Source: Lysobacteraceae bacterium SCN 69-320 (GTDB taxonomy: Bacteria; Pseudomonadota; Gammaproteobacteria; Xanthomonadales; Rhodanobacteraceae). Taken from it: a DNA stretch of 64,000 nt. Within the stretch, counting starts at the first letter, position 1. The number at the start of each line of letters is the position of its first letter. The position numbers were made by a program, and so were the translations under genes. The notes under the pieces were generated by a model that was not told the DNA's origin, did no database searches, and saw only the letters and a program-made list of their open reading frames with translations. Location of the stretch: the NCBI GenBank assembly GCA_001725155.1, contig MEFP01000004.1:1-64000 (forward strand), in the 5' to 3' direction. Below are positions 35,715-49,988 of this stretch, in pieces.

Positions 35715-36431
35715 ATGCCGTACGTTTTCGATCTTGACAGGCTGCAGACCCTGGCCGCGAGTACGGCCGAGGGCTTTGCCGGGGCCGAGCCGTATCCGCA
35801 TGCGGTGTTCGAAGACTTCCTCGATCCGGCCGCCGCCGCCGGGCTGGCGCAGGTCTTTCCGAAGCCCGAAGACCGGCTGGCCTGGGATCGCTTCGGCGCA
35901 ATCGGCTACGAGGTCAAGCTCGGTTCCTCCGACGAGGTGCGTTTCCCGCCGGCGCTGCGCCGGGCCATCCACGATCTGAACTCCGGCCCGTTCATCCGTT
36001 TTCTCGAACGCCTGAGCGGCATCGACCACCTGCTGCCGGATCCGGGCCTGGCCGGCGGCGGCATCCACCTGAGCCGCCGCGGCGATCACCTCGGCATCCA
36101 TGCCGATTTCAACTGGCACGAAGGCCTGCAGGCGCATCGGCGCCTGAACCTGCTGATCTACCTGAGCCCGCATTGGCAGGATGGCTACGGCGGCGAGCTG
36201 GAGCTCTGGGACACGACCGGCACGCGCCGCGTGCGCACGGTCGAGCCGCTGTTCAACCGCGCCGTCGTGTTCACGACGCGTTCGGACACCTTCCACGGTC
36301 ACCCGAATCCATGGGCCGCGCCCGAGGGCGTCTACCGCCAGTCCATCGCGCTGTACTACTACACGACGCAGCGTCCGGCCGACGAGCTGCGCGAGGCGCA
36401 CGGCACCCTGTACAAGGGTTACAACGCCTGA
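35715..36431 (+). CDS. 2OG-Fe(II) oxygenase (prolyl-hydroxylase-like)
   Basis: This 238-residue protein has the iron site of the double-stranded beta-helix oxygenases: H-x-D in LGIHADFNWHEGL, the RLNLLIYLSPHWQDGYGGELELWD core, and a distal histidine in TFHGHPNPWAAPEGVYRQSIALYYY with the 2OG-binding arginine (YRQS). This block is typical of the PKHD/prolyl-4-hydroxylase group often found with glycosyltransferases or peptide-modification genes. It is not closely similar to the oxygenase at 0.4-1.1 kb. ATG 35715 begins MPYVFDLDRLQ. It is divergent from the thiolase gene (70-base spacer with TATCAT at 35681) and convergent with the next gene. Confidence 0.85.
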   Translation: MPYVFDLDRLQTLAASTAEGFAGAEPYPHAVFEDFLDPAAAAGLAQVFPKPEDRLAWDRFGAIGYEVKLGSSDEVRFPPALRRAIHDLNSGPFIRFLERLSGIDHLLPDPGLAGGGIHLSRRGDHLGIHADFNWHEGLQAHRRLNLLIYLSPHWQDGYGGELELWDTTGTRRVRTVEPLFNRAVVFTTRSDTFHGHPNPWAAPEGVYRQSIALYYYTTQRPADELREAHGTLYKGYNA

Positions 36432-36437
36432 AGCATC

Positions 36438-36521
36438 TCGACGTTGCGGTGCACTGCGCTCACCGCAACCTGCGACGAGTCCGATTGCGCAGGTCGTGGT
36501 GAGCCCGGAGCGCGAACAGCG
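36438..36521. repeat. paired REP-like palindromes (GTAG type), copy pair 2
   Basis: Between two convergent genes there is an inverted copy at 36438-36473 (CGACGTTGCGGTGCACTGCG, then CTCACCGCAACCTGCG) and a more degenerate forward copy at 36489-36521 (CAGGTCGTGGTGAGC ... GGAGCGCGAAC). The first is the reverse complement of the family consensus with its head changed to GCAG. The pair begins 7 bases after a stop codon. Confidence 0.65.
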
Positions 36522-36574
36522 ACATCACGGTCTCCACGTCGCGGAGAACAGCGACCGAAGGAACTCCTGCGCCG

Positions 36575-37702
36575 TCACGGCGCGTGCGTAGCCAGCGCCG
36601 CCACCGTATACGGCGCACGCAGGCCTTCGCCCGGCGCCGCTTCGACGTATTCCTTGCCCTGCATGAACACTGCGCGTTCCGCGAGCAGGCGCACCGTGGT
36701 CTGGCACAGCGCGGCCGAGCCGGTCGGCATGCCGACGATGCTGAACTCCAGCGCGCCGCGGCGGCCCAGGCGCAGCGCATGACAGTCGACGACGCGGTCG
36801 TCGGAGTTCACGAGCAGGCGTTCCTCGGCCCAGTCCAGCACCTGACCGTCGAACTGCGGCGCGGCGGCGTAGCCGAGCAGGTCGCCGTTGCTGACGACCA
36901 CGCGCGGATTCGGCGTCCTGTTGCGCTGCGCGTCGTCGAGCAGCGCGGCGGCATCCAGCGGCGTTGCGGCGATCCAGCCGTCGCTGAGCCAGCGCAGATT
37001 CACGTGCCAGGCATCCGGGTCGGTCAGCGCGAGCTTCTCGTGGATGATCCAGCCCAGCACGCGGTTGTCCTCGGGGCGGCCGCGCGCCCGGTCCATGCGG
37101 CGCGCGTCGGAGGCATTGATCAGGCGGAACTTGGCCGGCACGTCGATCGTCACGCCGATGGCCTCGCGCGTATAGCGGCCGCGATTGAACACGGCGCTGC
37201 GCGCGGCTTCGGCATAGCTGATGACTTCGGCAGGACGCTCCCGCGCGACCGGCGCCGGATTGTCGAATTCGGCATCGCGCGGGACCGGCGCGTGCGCGCT
37301 GCCCGTGCTCTCGCCGCCGTCCTGATCGTCCAGCGCCGCCATCGTGGCCATGACCACGTCCGGATCGTCGCTGAGCAGATTCCTTTCCTGCTCCGGCGTC
37401 AGCTTGACGCCCTGCTGGTGCAGCGACTGCACGAACGCCTGGCGGTCTTCCGGCGTGCCGGCCAGGTCCTTCGTGACATGCGCGGCGCCGTAGATCGACA
37501 GCGTGCTGCCGACCAGCATGCCGACGGCATGCAAGCGGATGTTGTGATCGGGATCGCTCCAGTACTTGATCAGCGCGACGATGAAATAGAACGGCACGAG
37601 CAGGGTCAGCACGCCGTCGAGCGTGCTTGCGCGCCAGACGCGCACGACGGCCAGCAGGCCGAACAGCAGCGAGATCAGATAGCCGATCAGCATCAGTTTC
37701 AT
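36575..37702 (-). CDS. membrane protein of unknown function with DUF2167-like domain
   Basis: This 375-residue protein has two or three transmembrane helices at the N-terminus (about 3-22, 28-47 and 58-78) followed by a soluble region. From about residue 180, GVTIDVPAKFRLINASDARRM and VLGWIIHEKLALTDPDAWHVNL resemble the DUF2167 family, in which a large domain of unknown function is attached to the membrane. One cysteine pair (VDCHALRLG and AALCQTTVRLL) sits in the last third. It starts 7 bases after the stop of the small exported protein gene upstream, so the two form one transcription unit. No enzyme motif was recognised. Confidence 0.7.
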   Translation of the reverse strand: MKLMLIGYLISLLFGLLAVVRVWRASTLDGVLTLLVPFYFIVALIKYWSDPDHNIRLHAVGMLVGSTLSIYGAAHVTKDLAGTPEDRQAFVQSLHQQGVKLTPEQERNLLSDDPDVVMATMAALDDQDGGESTGSAHAPVPRDAEFDNPAPVARERPAEVISYAEAARSAVFNRGRYTREAIGVTIDVPAKFRLINASDARRMDRARGRPEDNRVLGWIIHEKLALTDPDAWHVNLRWLSDGWIAATPLDAAALLDDAQRNRTPNPRVVVSNGDLLGYAAAPQFDGQVLDWAEERLLVNSDDRVVDCHALRLGRRGALEFSIVGMPTGSAALCQTTVRLLAERAVFMQGKEYVEAAPGEGLRAPYTVAALATHAP

Positions 37703-37709
37703 GAAGGCC

Positions 37710-38057
37710 TCAGCGCGGCGTGACGGCGGCGACGTCGCCGCGCGGCAGCGAATAGCTCAGATCGCGCGCGGGCAGCTGGATCAGCAGGATCAGCGCATCG
37801 CGCGTGGCTGCCGTCAGGGTACCGATGTAGATGCCGCGCTGGCGCGTCTCCACCGCGACGCGCTGGCCGACGAGGCTGGCGATCGTGTCGGCATCGTTCT
37901 TCGCCGCGGCCTTGGCGTCGGCTTTGCGATCCGCCTTGGCCGGCGCGGCCGGTTTGTCCGGCGCGTTCATGAGCTGCTCGATACGTGCCTCGTCCGTGTC
38001 GCTCGCCGCCGCGCCGAACGCGAGCGCGAACAGCGCCAATGCCCCTATCGTCCGCAT
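37710..38057 (-). CDS. small exported protein of unknown function
   Basis: This 115-residue protein has a signal peptide (1-19, IGALALFALAFGAAAS). A Lys/Ala/Asp-rich linker (about 36-57) follows. The C-terminal 55 residues are predicted beta: SLVGQRVAVETRQRGIYIGTLTAATRDALILLIQLPARDLSYSLPRGDVAAVTP. That segment has the strand pattern of a small SH3/Sm-like barrel. It is co-transcribed with the DUF2167-like protein gene 7 bases downstream, and the two may act together at the envelope. It follows gltD on the same strand after 84 bases. Confidence 0.72.
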   Translation of the reverse strand: MRTIGALALFALAFGAAASDTDEARIEQLMNAPDKPAAPAKADRKADAKAAAKNDADTIASLVGQRVAVETRQRGIYIGTLTAATRDALILLIQLPARDLSYSLPRGDVAAVTPR

Positions 38058-38141
38058 GATGCCGACACTCCCGCTCGCCCACCCCCTGGGGCCGGCCCAT
38101 TGTCGGGACGGCCTTCGAGGGTCGCAAGCTGCCGGCCTGTG

Positions 38142-39562
38142 CTATGTCGACGCCGTCACAGCTTGCAGCTGCGCGAGTATCGCGGCGGCGGCCTCGCGGC
38201 CGTCGAGCACGGCGCGCACGACCAGGTCCGCGCCGCGCACCGTGTCGCCGCCGGCGAACACCTTGGGGTTGGTGGTCTGCTGGCGCGCGCGACCCGCACC
38301 GCCGACGATGAGACGCCCGTCCGCACCGACCGCGATGCCGTGCTCGGCACACCAGTCCGGCGGGCTGGCCAGAAAGCCGAAGGCCTGGATCACGACGTCG
38401 GCGGCCATGTCCAGTTCGCTGCCGGCGACGGCCCGGCTCTGCGCACGGCCGCCGGCTCCGGCGACGAGCTCGGTCTGCGCGACGCGCACGCGTTCGACGC
38501 GGCCTTCGCCGAGTATCGCCAGCGGCTGGCGCTGGAACACGAACTCCACGCCTTCCTCGCGCGCGTACTTCACCTCGCGCCGCGAGCCCGGCATGTTGGC
38601 TTCGTCGCGCCGATAGACGCAGCTGACGCGCTGCGCGCCGAGGCGGATCGCCGAACGCACGCAGTCCATGGCCGTGTCGCCGCCGCCGAGCACGACGACG
38701 CGCCGGCCGGCCAGATCCGGCAGATCCTGCGCCGTCGTCGCGGTGCCGAGCAGGCGGCGCGTGTTGGCGACGAGGAACGGCAAGGCCGAATGCACGCCGT
38801 CGAGATTCGCGCCGGGCAGCTGTGCGTCGACACTGGTATAGGCGCCGGTCGCGAGAAACACCGCGTCATAGCCATCCAGCAACGCGCCGAACGGCAGGTC
38901 GCGGCCGATCTCCACGCCGAGGCGGAACACCACGCCGAGTTCCTCGAGCACGCCGCGGCGCGTGCGCACGACGGACTTCTCGAGCTTGAACGCCGGAATG
39001 CCGAAGGTCAGCAGGCCGCCGATTTCCTCGTAACGGTCGAACACCTCGACGGCGACGCCGGCCCGGATCAGCCGGTCGGCCGCGGCCAGTCCCGCCGGTC
39101 CGGCGCCGACGATCGCGACGCGCCGGCCGCTGCGTTCCTGCGTATGCAGGCCCGGACGCCAGCCGCGGCGCAGCGCCTCGTCGGTGACCCAGCGTTCGAT
39201 GCTGCCGATCGTGACCGCACCGAAGCCGGTGTCTTCGAGGGTGCAGGCGCCTTCGCAGAGGCGGTCCTGCGGACAGACGCGGCCGCAGATCTCCGGCAGC
39301 GGGTTGGTCTCGTGCATGAGGTTCGCGGCGTCCTCGATGCGGTCGTCGCGCACGAGTTGCAGCCATTGCGGGATGCGGTTGCCGAGCGGACAGCCCCAGG
39401 AGCAGTAGGGATTGCCGCAGTCGATGCAGCGCGCGGCCTGGTCGCCGGCGTCGCCGTTGACGAAGCCGCCGTGGATCTCGCCGTAGCCGAGCACGCGCAC
39501 CGGCACCGGCACCGCCTGCGGCAGCGCGCGGTGGAACTTGAGGAACGGAAACGTCTTCTCGC

Positions 39563-39566
<4 letters not shown>
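38142..39566 (-). CDS. gltD: glutamate synthase (NADPH) small subunit
   Basis: This 474-residue FAD/Fe-S subunit feeds electrons from NADPH to the large subunit. The N-terminal cysteine clusters for two 4Fe-4S centres are complete (ARCIDCGNPYCSWGCPLGN and CGRVCPQDRLCEGACT). The FAD-binding GAGPAGLAAADRLIRAG and the second nucleotide-binding VVVLGGGDTAMDCVRSAIRLGA are intact, as is the C-terminal VFAGGDTVRGADLVV. The start overlaps the gltB stop by 4 bases (ATGA), as expected for equimolar subunits. Length is normal. Confidence 0.96.
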
Positions 39567-44020
<4,454 letters not shown>

Positions 44021-44613
44021 GCTGCTTTCCTGGCGAGGTCGTCCGTGCCGATCCAGTGCGGCCGCAGGCGACAGGGCTTGGTCGGCGCATTCCGTCGCGC
44101 CCGGTCCACGTCTCCGCTCGTCGCGGACACGGCCTCGAATCAAACATAGATGCTGCGATGCGTCAAATAACCAAAATCGAGGCCGCCGACGACAACTCGC
44201 AGAAGCGATCCGAGCAATCCATCAAATGTCCGGACCTCGCCGGCGCCGCGGCGATTTCCACTTCGCGCAGGCTCCGGCTGTCGTCGTGCTCAAGCGGTGA
44301 ATCGGTTCGCTCGACAGGCGACGTTGCCCATTGCCTGCGACGGATCGGTGCTGTTCGCGGCACGCATGACAGGACAGTGACAGGCGTCCGAAAGCCGCTG
44401 TGTCGCGGCATCGCCGGTCGGCGTGTGTTCGCGGTACAGTCGGCGCCGTAACGGAGTGCGGCGGTCTCGACGTGCTCCAGGGCAGAAGCACTTCCAATTT
44501 CCCTTTCCCGCAAGGGGCGAGGGGCCCGTCGATACGGCAAGCCTGCCGGCTGTGGCTGATGCAGCGGCCGCCGGGCGGCAGGGTCATTACGAGGTGGGGG
44601 ACAAGGGCAGCGG
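44021..44613. other. 593-base divergent upstream region of gltB and the REC-EAL gene, no gene seen
   Basis: Several short frames cross this stretch, but all are Arg/Ser/Thr-rich without ribosome sites. A weak minus-strand promoter for gltB may be TTGACG (44161-44166) and TTGATT (44138-44143) with 17-base spacing, in the only A/T-leaning part (44135-44175). At 44502-44525 CCCTTTCCCG-CAA-GGGGCGAGGG is a degenerate palindrome of a common intergenic type. Confidence 0.5.
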
Positions 44614-45822
44614 ATGACTACGCGTATCGCTCAGTTGTCGGTGATGGTCGTCGAGGACCACAGTTTCCAGCGCAGCATCGCGCTGCGCCTGCTCGCCGGA
44701 CTGGGCATAGAGCGTGCTTTCGAGGCGGCCAACGGACGCGAGGCGCTGGAGCGCATGCTCGTGCTGCAGGACAAGCCCGACGTGCTGCTGGTCGACCTGG
44801 ACTTGCCCGAGATGGACGGCATCGAACTGATCGGCCATGTCGCGAGCCGCCGCCTCGCACGCGCCGTCGTCGTGCTGTCGGCGCTGGACCCGGCCCTGCT
44901 GAACACCGTGCAGACCATGGCGCGGGCATCGGGCCTGCGCGTGCTCGGCGCCGTAGAGAAGCCGCTGACCGCGGCCAAGCTGCAGGAAGTGCTGCTGCAT
45001 TTCCACAACGAGCCCGAAGAGAACGGCTATCTCGCGCCGCTGGAATTCGACCGCGACACGCTGGTCGATGCGATAGAGCGCGAAGAGATCGAGCCGTGGT
45101 TCCAGACCCAGGTGTCCATCGCCAGCGGCCATGCCGTCGGCGTCGAAGCGCTCGCGCGCTGGGTGCGCGGCGACCAGGTGCTGCTGCCGTCGCAGTTCCT
45201 GCACCAGATCGAGCGCGAAGGCCTCGTCGACGCGCTGACCGAAAGCATGCTGCGCAAGTCCTGCCGCTGGCGCATGCGCTGGGCCGCGGCCGGACTGGAC
45301 CTGCGCCTGTCGGTCAACGTGTCCATGCTCAATCTCGCGCGCGTGGATACGGCCGACCGTTACCAGCAGATCGTGCAGCAGGCCGGCGTGCGCACGCGCG
45401 ACGTCGTGCTCGAAGTGACCGAAGGTTCGGTCATGGGCGAGGCGGCCAGCGCGCTGAACGTGCTGGCGCGGCTGCGCCTGAAGGGCTTCGGCCTGGCCAT
45501 CGACGATTTCGGCACCGGCTATTCCTCGCTGTCGCAGCTGTCGCAGATTCCGTTCACCGAACTGAAGATCGACCAGGGTTTCGTCACCGGCGCCGTGCGC
45601 CAGCCGCGCAAGCGCGCGGTCGTGGAAACCAGCCTCGAACTCGCGCGCAAGCTCGACCTGGGCACCGTCGCCGAAGGCGTCGAAACCGTCGACGACTGGC
45701 AGATGCTGGCCGAACTCGGCTGCGACTACGCGCAGGGCTATCTGATCGGTCCGGCCGTGTCCGGCGCGGCGCTGGCCGAGCAGATACGGCATTGGAGGTC
45801 GCCGCAGATCTCCGCCGTATGA
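44614..45822 (+). CDS. response regulator with EAL c-di-GMP phosphodiesterase domain
   Basis: This 402-residue protein has a receiver (about 8-130; acidic pocket VVEDH, phospho-acceptor in VLLVDLDLPEMDG, conserved Lys in AVEKPL) and an EAL domain (about 145-395). The EAL active site is complete: E178 in GVEALARW, NVSMLN, VLEVTEG, IDDFGTGYSS, ELKIDQGFV, VAEGVET and YAQGYLIG. It should therefore hydrolyse c-di-GMP to pGpG when phosphorylated. Its stop overlaps the start of a hybrid kinase gene, so the kinase is the likely partner, in the style of VieA/VieS or RocR-type systems. Confidence 0.92.
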   Translation: MTTRIAQLSVMVVEDHSFQRSIALRLLAGLGIERAFEAANGREALERMLVLQDKPDVLLVDLDLPEMDGIELIGHVASRRLARAVVVLSALDPALLNTVQTMARASGLRVLGAVEKPLTAAKLQEVLLHFHNEPEENGYLAPLEFDRDTLVDAIEREEIEPWFQTQVSIASGHAVGVEALARWVRGDQVLLPSQFLHQIEREGLVDALTESMLRKSCRWRMRWAAAGLDLRLSVNVSMLNLARVDTADRYQQIVQQAGVRTRDVVLEVTEGSVMGEAASALNVLARLRLKGFGLAIDDFGTGYSSLSQLSQIPFTELKIDQGFVTGAVRQPRKRAVVETSLELARKLDLGTVAEGVETVDDWQMLAELGCDYAQGYLIGPAVSGAALAEQIRHWRSPQISAV

Positions 45823-48197
45823 AATCGAAATCCGGCCTGTTCGCGCTGAGCATCCGCCAGCAGCTGCTCGGCCTGTTCGGCCTGCTGCTGATCACCGGCG
45901 CGACCGTGCTCGTGCTGGACACGGTGAACGAACGCGCCACCGTCGCGACCATGACTCAGCTGCGCGCCGACTCGCTGGCCGGCCTGCGCTACGTCAAGAA
46001 CGTGTCCGACGCCTACGGCATGGACGTCGTCGACACGGCGTTCCGCGTGCGCAACAACCTGATGGGCTGGGACCAGGGTGTGGAGGTGCTCGACCGCGCC
46101 GCAGAGCGCATCCAGGATCAATGGGACAAGCTCGCCAGCACGCATCTGACCGAGGTGCAGCAGACGCTCGTCGACGACATCCGGCGCCAGCGCGAAAGCG
46201 CCGACCGCGCCGCGGCCAAACTGCGCGCGATCCTCAAGTCGCGCAAGATCGACGACCTTGGCCACTTCGCCGACACCGAGCTGTATCCGGCCATAGACCC
46301 GGTGACGACGCGGCTGAAATTCCTGTCCGAGCTGCAGATGATCACCGCCAACGGCAACCTCGACGCCGATGCGCGGCGCGCCTCGCGCATCAGCTACTGG
46401 CGGCTCGGGCTCAGCCTGCTCGCGTTCGCGATCGTGTTCCTCGTCGGCCGGCGCATCCTGCGGCACATCTACCGCGGCGTCGAAAAGCTCGTGCAGCTGG
46501 CCCACGCGACACGCACCGGCGACTATGCCACGCCGATCGGCGAGTGGCCGCGCGGCGAGCTCGGCCAGGTCGCCGAAGCATTCGTGCAGATGCGCGAAAC
46601 CTTGGCGCGCAACGAGGTCGAGCTGCGTCATTCCGAAGCGTTGGCGACCGACGCCAGCCGCGCGAAGACCGTGTTCCTCGCAGCGATGAGCCACGAGATC
46701 CGCACGCCGATGATCGGCGTGGTCGGCATGCTCGAACTGCTGTCGCACACGGAGCTCGACGCGGAGCAGCGCCGCTGCGTCGACGTCATCGACACCTCGG
46801 CCCAGGCATTGCTGCAGATCATCGGCGACATTCTCGACTTCTCGAAGATCGAGGCCGGCCGGCTCGAACTCGCCGCGGTGCCCACCGACCTGCGCCGGCT
46901 GCTGGAGCAGACCGTCAACAACTTCCTCGGCGTGGCGTCCTCGCGCGGCCTGTATCTCACCTTGCAGGTCGACGACGGCGTCGCGCCGGCGCACCTCGTC
47001 GACCCGCTGCGCCTGCGCCAGATCCTGTCCAACCTGCTGTCCAACGCGTTGAAATTCACCCACAAGGGCGGCGTGCGCGTGGAACTGCAACTGCTGATGC
47101 AGGACGAGGCGATCCAGACGCTCGCGCTGCGCGTGCATGACAGCGGCATCGGCATAGGCCAGGAACAGCAGGACAAGCTGTTCACTCCGTTTGCCCAGGC
47201 CGAAGCCGGTACCGCACGCAGCTACGGCGGCACCGGCCTGGGACTGGCGATCAGCCAACGCCTGGCCGAGGCCATGGGCGGCGAGCTCGGCCTGCGCAGC
47301 CAGCTCGGTGAAGGCACCTCGGTGAGCCTGGTGCTGGCCCTGCCGACCGCCCGCAGCGAAACCCTGGCCGCCGACGCGGAACGGCCGCGCCGTGTCGCGC
47401 GCTGGCCGCAGCGGCCGACGCCGAGCGTGGAGCAGGCCGAGCACGAACACAGCCTGATCCTGCTCGTCGACGATCACCCGACCAATCGCGACGTCATCGC
47501 GCGCCAGCTGGCCAAGGCCGGCTACGCCTGCCTCAGCGCCGTCGACGGCGAGGAAGGCCTGCAGCAGTGGCGCAGCGGCCGCTTCGCGCTGGTGCTGGCC
47601 GACATCCACATGCCGCGCATGGACGGCTATGCGATGACCGGCGCGATCCGCACGGCCGAGCAGCGCGGCGGACTCGCGCGCACGCCGGTGATCGCGCTGA
47701 CCGCGAACGTCAGCAAGGGCGAGGCCGAACGCTGCATCGCCGCCGGCATGGACGACTTCCTCGGCAAGCCGGTCAGCATCGCCCAGCTCGCCGCGAAACT
47801 GCGCGTCTGGTTGCCGCACGTGCCGTTCCCGAGCGCCGATGCCGCTGCGCCCGCGGCGGCGCTGCCGCCGGCCATCGACCGCAGCGTGCTCGACGAAATC
47901 ACCGGCGGCGACACGGCCCAGGCGCGCCAGATCGTCGACGAGTTCGTCGCGACCGCGGCCGGCGACCTGCTCGCGCTGGAACAGGCGCTGACCCGCGGCG
48001 ACCGCAGCGCCGCAGCCCGCGAGGCGCACCGCATCAAGGGCGCGGCACGGCTCGTCGGCGCGACCGGACTGGCCGAACAGGCCGGCCTGATCGAACAGGA
48101 ACTGCGCAGCGGCGCCGAAGCGACCCCGGCCCCCGACCTGACGAACCTGCACGCAGCGTTGCGGGCGCTGGGCAAGGCCGATCAAGCCGCGGAGTAG
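45819..48197 (+). CDS. hybrid sensor histidine kinase with HAMP, receiver and Hpt domains
   Basis: This 792-residue inner-membrane kinase has TM1 (about 17-36), a periplasmic helical sensor region of about 155 residues and TM2 (about 193-211). Then come HAMP (about 212-265), HisKA with H292 in AMSHEIRTPMIGVVGM, and an ATPase domain (N-box LRQILSNLLSNALKF, GIGIG, YGGTGLGLAISQ). A receiver follows (about 545-665, LLVDDHPTNRD, phospho-acceptor D595 in LADIHMPRMDGY), then Hpt with H737 in EAHRIKGAARLVGA. This is the full BvgS/EvgS-type phosphorelay. It overlaps the REC-EAL gene by 4 bases, which marks that protein as the terminal acceptor. The stop codon TAG is part of the GTAG head of a REP-like element. 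Confidence 0.93.
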   Translation: MKSKSGLFALSIRQQLLGLFGLLLITGATVLVLDTVNERATVATMTQLRADSLAGLRYVKNVSDAYGMDVVDTAFRVRNNLMGWDQGVEVLDRAAERIQDQWDKLASTHLTEVQQTLVDDIRRQRESADRAAAKLRAILKSRKIDDLGHFADTELYPAIDPVTTRLKFLSELQMITANGNLDADARRASRISYWRLGLSLLAFAIVFLVGRRILRHIYRGVEKLVQLAHATRTGDYATPIGEWPRGELGQVAEAFVQMRETLARNEVELRHSEALATDASRAKTVFLAAMSHEIRTPMIGVVGMLELLSHTELDAEQRRCVDVIDTSAQALLQIIGDILDFSKIEAGRLELAAVPTDLRRLLEQTVNNFLGVASSRGLYLTLQVDDGVAPAHLVDPLRLRQILSNLLSNALKFTHKGGVRVELQLLMQDEAIQTLALRVHDSGIGIGQEQQDKLFTPFAQAEAGTARSYGGTGLGLAISQRLAEAMGGELGLRSQLGEGTSVSLVLALPTARSETLAADAERPRRVARWPQRPTPSVEQAEHEHSLILLVDDHPTNRDVIARQLAKAGYACLSAVDGEEGLQQWRSGRFALVLADIHMPRMDGYAMTGAIRTAEQRGGLARTPVIALTANVSKGEAERCIAAGMDDFLGKPVSIAQLAAKLRVWLPHVPFPSADAAAPAAALPPAIDRSVLDEITGGDTAQARQIVDEFVATAAGDLLALEQALTRGDRSAAAREAHRIKGAARLVGATGLAEQAGLIEQELRSGAEATPAPDLTNLHAALRALGKADQAAE

Positions 48198-48436
48198 ATT
48201 GCGGCGCGCGCAGCGAACCGCAACATCGCGCGGTTCGTGCCACGAATGATCTCGAACAGAGGCGTTTCCGAAAGCTCGCCCTATGCGGGTTGCAGAGCGG
48301 CCGTGCCGGCGCGGGATTTTTCATCGGCAACGCTTCGATGCGGCCGGCCGTCATGCCGCGGTATTGCGCTGCGATCTTCCGATACGGCAATCCCTGACGC
48401 CTCGACGTTGCGATTCGCTGCGCTCACCGCGACCTA
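48194..48436. repeat. paired REP-like palindromes (GTAG type), copy pair 3
   Basis: A forward copy at 48194-48227 (GTAGATTGCGGCGCGC then GCAGCGAACCGCAAC) begins inside the kinase stop codon. An inverted copy at 48402-48436 (CGACGTTGCGATTCGCTGCG, then CTCACCGCGACCTAT) lies 175 bases further on. The stretch between them and on to 48630 shows no coding character; the PII gene ends at 48631 on the opposite strand, so the pair sits between convergent genes. Confidence 0.75.
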
Positions 48437-48630
48437 TGGCCAGCGCGGATCGCGCTCCCAGGCCGGTGGGTCGCGGTTTGCGGCGCGCGGCGCAGCGGGC
48501 CGGGCCGACAGCACTGCGGAATCGGCTTCGGCTTCGCAATCGCCGCTGCTGTCGGCAGCAGCAAGCACCTGGCCGCGACGCTCGCGACGCAGCACCGGAT
48601 CGGGCCGCGTCGCGATGAAGCCCCAGCCGT

Positions 48631-49005
<375 letters not shown>

Positions 49006-49131
49006 CTATAGCTTCAAGCGCCGCGACGTATAAACGCGGCAGCGCATCGCGGCGATGCCGGTTCGCGCCGTTGCGGCGGCTGACTGCGGGCCCTGCGTCG
49101 TCGAGGGCCGCTGCCGCTAGACTCTGCCGCC

Positions 49132-49959
49132 ATGCCGCAGGTCACCGACTACCGCGAACTGCCGACCCCGGCGCCGGACCTGGCCCGGATCGAGGCGCTG
49201 TGGTCGTTCGTGGCCTCTTCGGACGGCGAGCACCTCGTACTGCCGGACGGGCGCATGGACCTGATCGTGCGCTTCCGCGCCGGCGGCGACGGACAGGTCA
49301 CCGGCACGACGGTCCTCGTCGCCGGTCCGGCGCAGCGGGCCGCACGCGTCGTCGTGTGCGCGCAGGACCGCTTTTTCGGTGTCCGCTTTCGCGCCGGCTG
49401 GGGCGGCGCCTGTCTCGGCGTCGATCCGGCCAGCCTGCGCGACACGACCTTGCGCGGCGCTGCCGCCGAGCAGCTGATCGGCGCCGATGCGCAGCGCCTC
49501 TGCACAGCGCCGACCGGCGGCGCGCTGCGCGAGGCCCTGATCGACTGCGCGCGCCGGCGCAGCCGGCAGGCCGTTGCGGTACCACGCGAGACGACCCTGG
49601 CCATCGACCTGCTGCACCACACCGGCGGACGCCTGGGCCAGGCCGAGCTCGCCGCTGCCAGCGGCATTGCGCCGCGTTCGCTGCGCCGGCGCATCGCCGC
49701 GGCGGTAGGACTGCCCTACAAGGTCTTTGCCTCGGTCCTGCGTTTCCAGCGCACGTTGCGGCTGCTCGCCCGCCATCCCACGCTGAGCCTGGGACAGGCA
49801 GCGCTGGAAGGCGGCTACAGCGACCAGGCGCACATGACGCGCGAATTCCGCCGCCACGGCGGGTTCACGCCGGGCACCCGGCCGCCGGCCGTGCTGGTCG
49901 GCATGCCGATGGGCGATCTGGCCGAAACCTTCAAGCGCGGCCGTACCGGCACCGGCTAG
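49132..49959 (+). CDS. AraC-family transcriptional regulator (DUF6597-type sensor)
   Basis: This 275-residue protein has an N-terminal beta-rich sensor half starting YRELPTPAPDLARIEALWSFV with HLVLPDGRMDLIVRF. This is the compact cupin-like module of the AraC subfamily in which a P-x-G-x-x-D-L-I motif is diagnostic. The C-terminal double HTH spans about 155-250 (LAAASGIAPRSLRRRIAAAVG, then LGQAALEGGYSDQAHMTREFRRHGGFTPG). A TAGACT hexamer (49117-49122) only 10 bases before the ATG would make the transcript nearly leaderless. The VOC gene 30 bases downstream on the same strand is a probable target or partner. Confidence 0.88.
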   Translation: MPQVTDYRELPTPAPDLARIEALWSFVASSDGEHLVLPDGRMDLIVRFRAGGDGQVTGTTVLVAGPAQRAARVVVCAQDRFFGVRFRAGWGGACLGVDPASLRDTTLRGAAAEQLIGADAQRLCTAPTGGALREALIDCARRRSRQAVAVPRETTLAIDLLHHTGGRLGQAELAAASGIAPRSLRRRIAAAVGLPYKVFASVLRFQRTLRLLARHPTLSLGQAALEGGYSDQAHMTREFRRHGGFTPGTRPPAVLVGMPMGDLAETFKRGRTGTG

Positions 49960-49988
49960 GCTGCACGCCCCGATTTCAGGAGCACGCC

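Noticed and set aside
44222-44587. 121-codon minus-strand frame in the gltB upstream region
   Set aside because: No ribosome site, Ser/Arg/Pro-rich and crossing a common intergenic palindrome; not protein-like.
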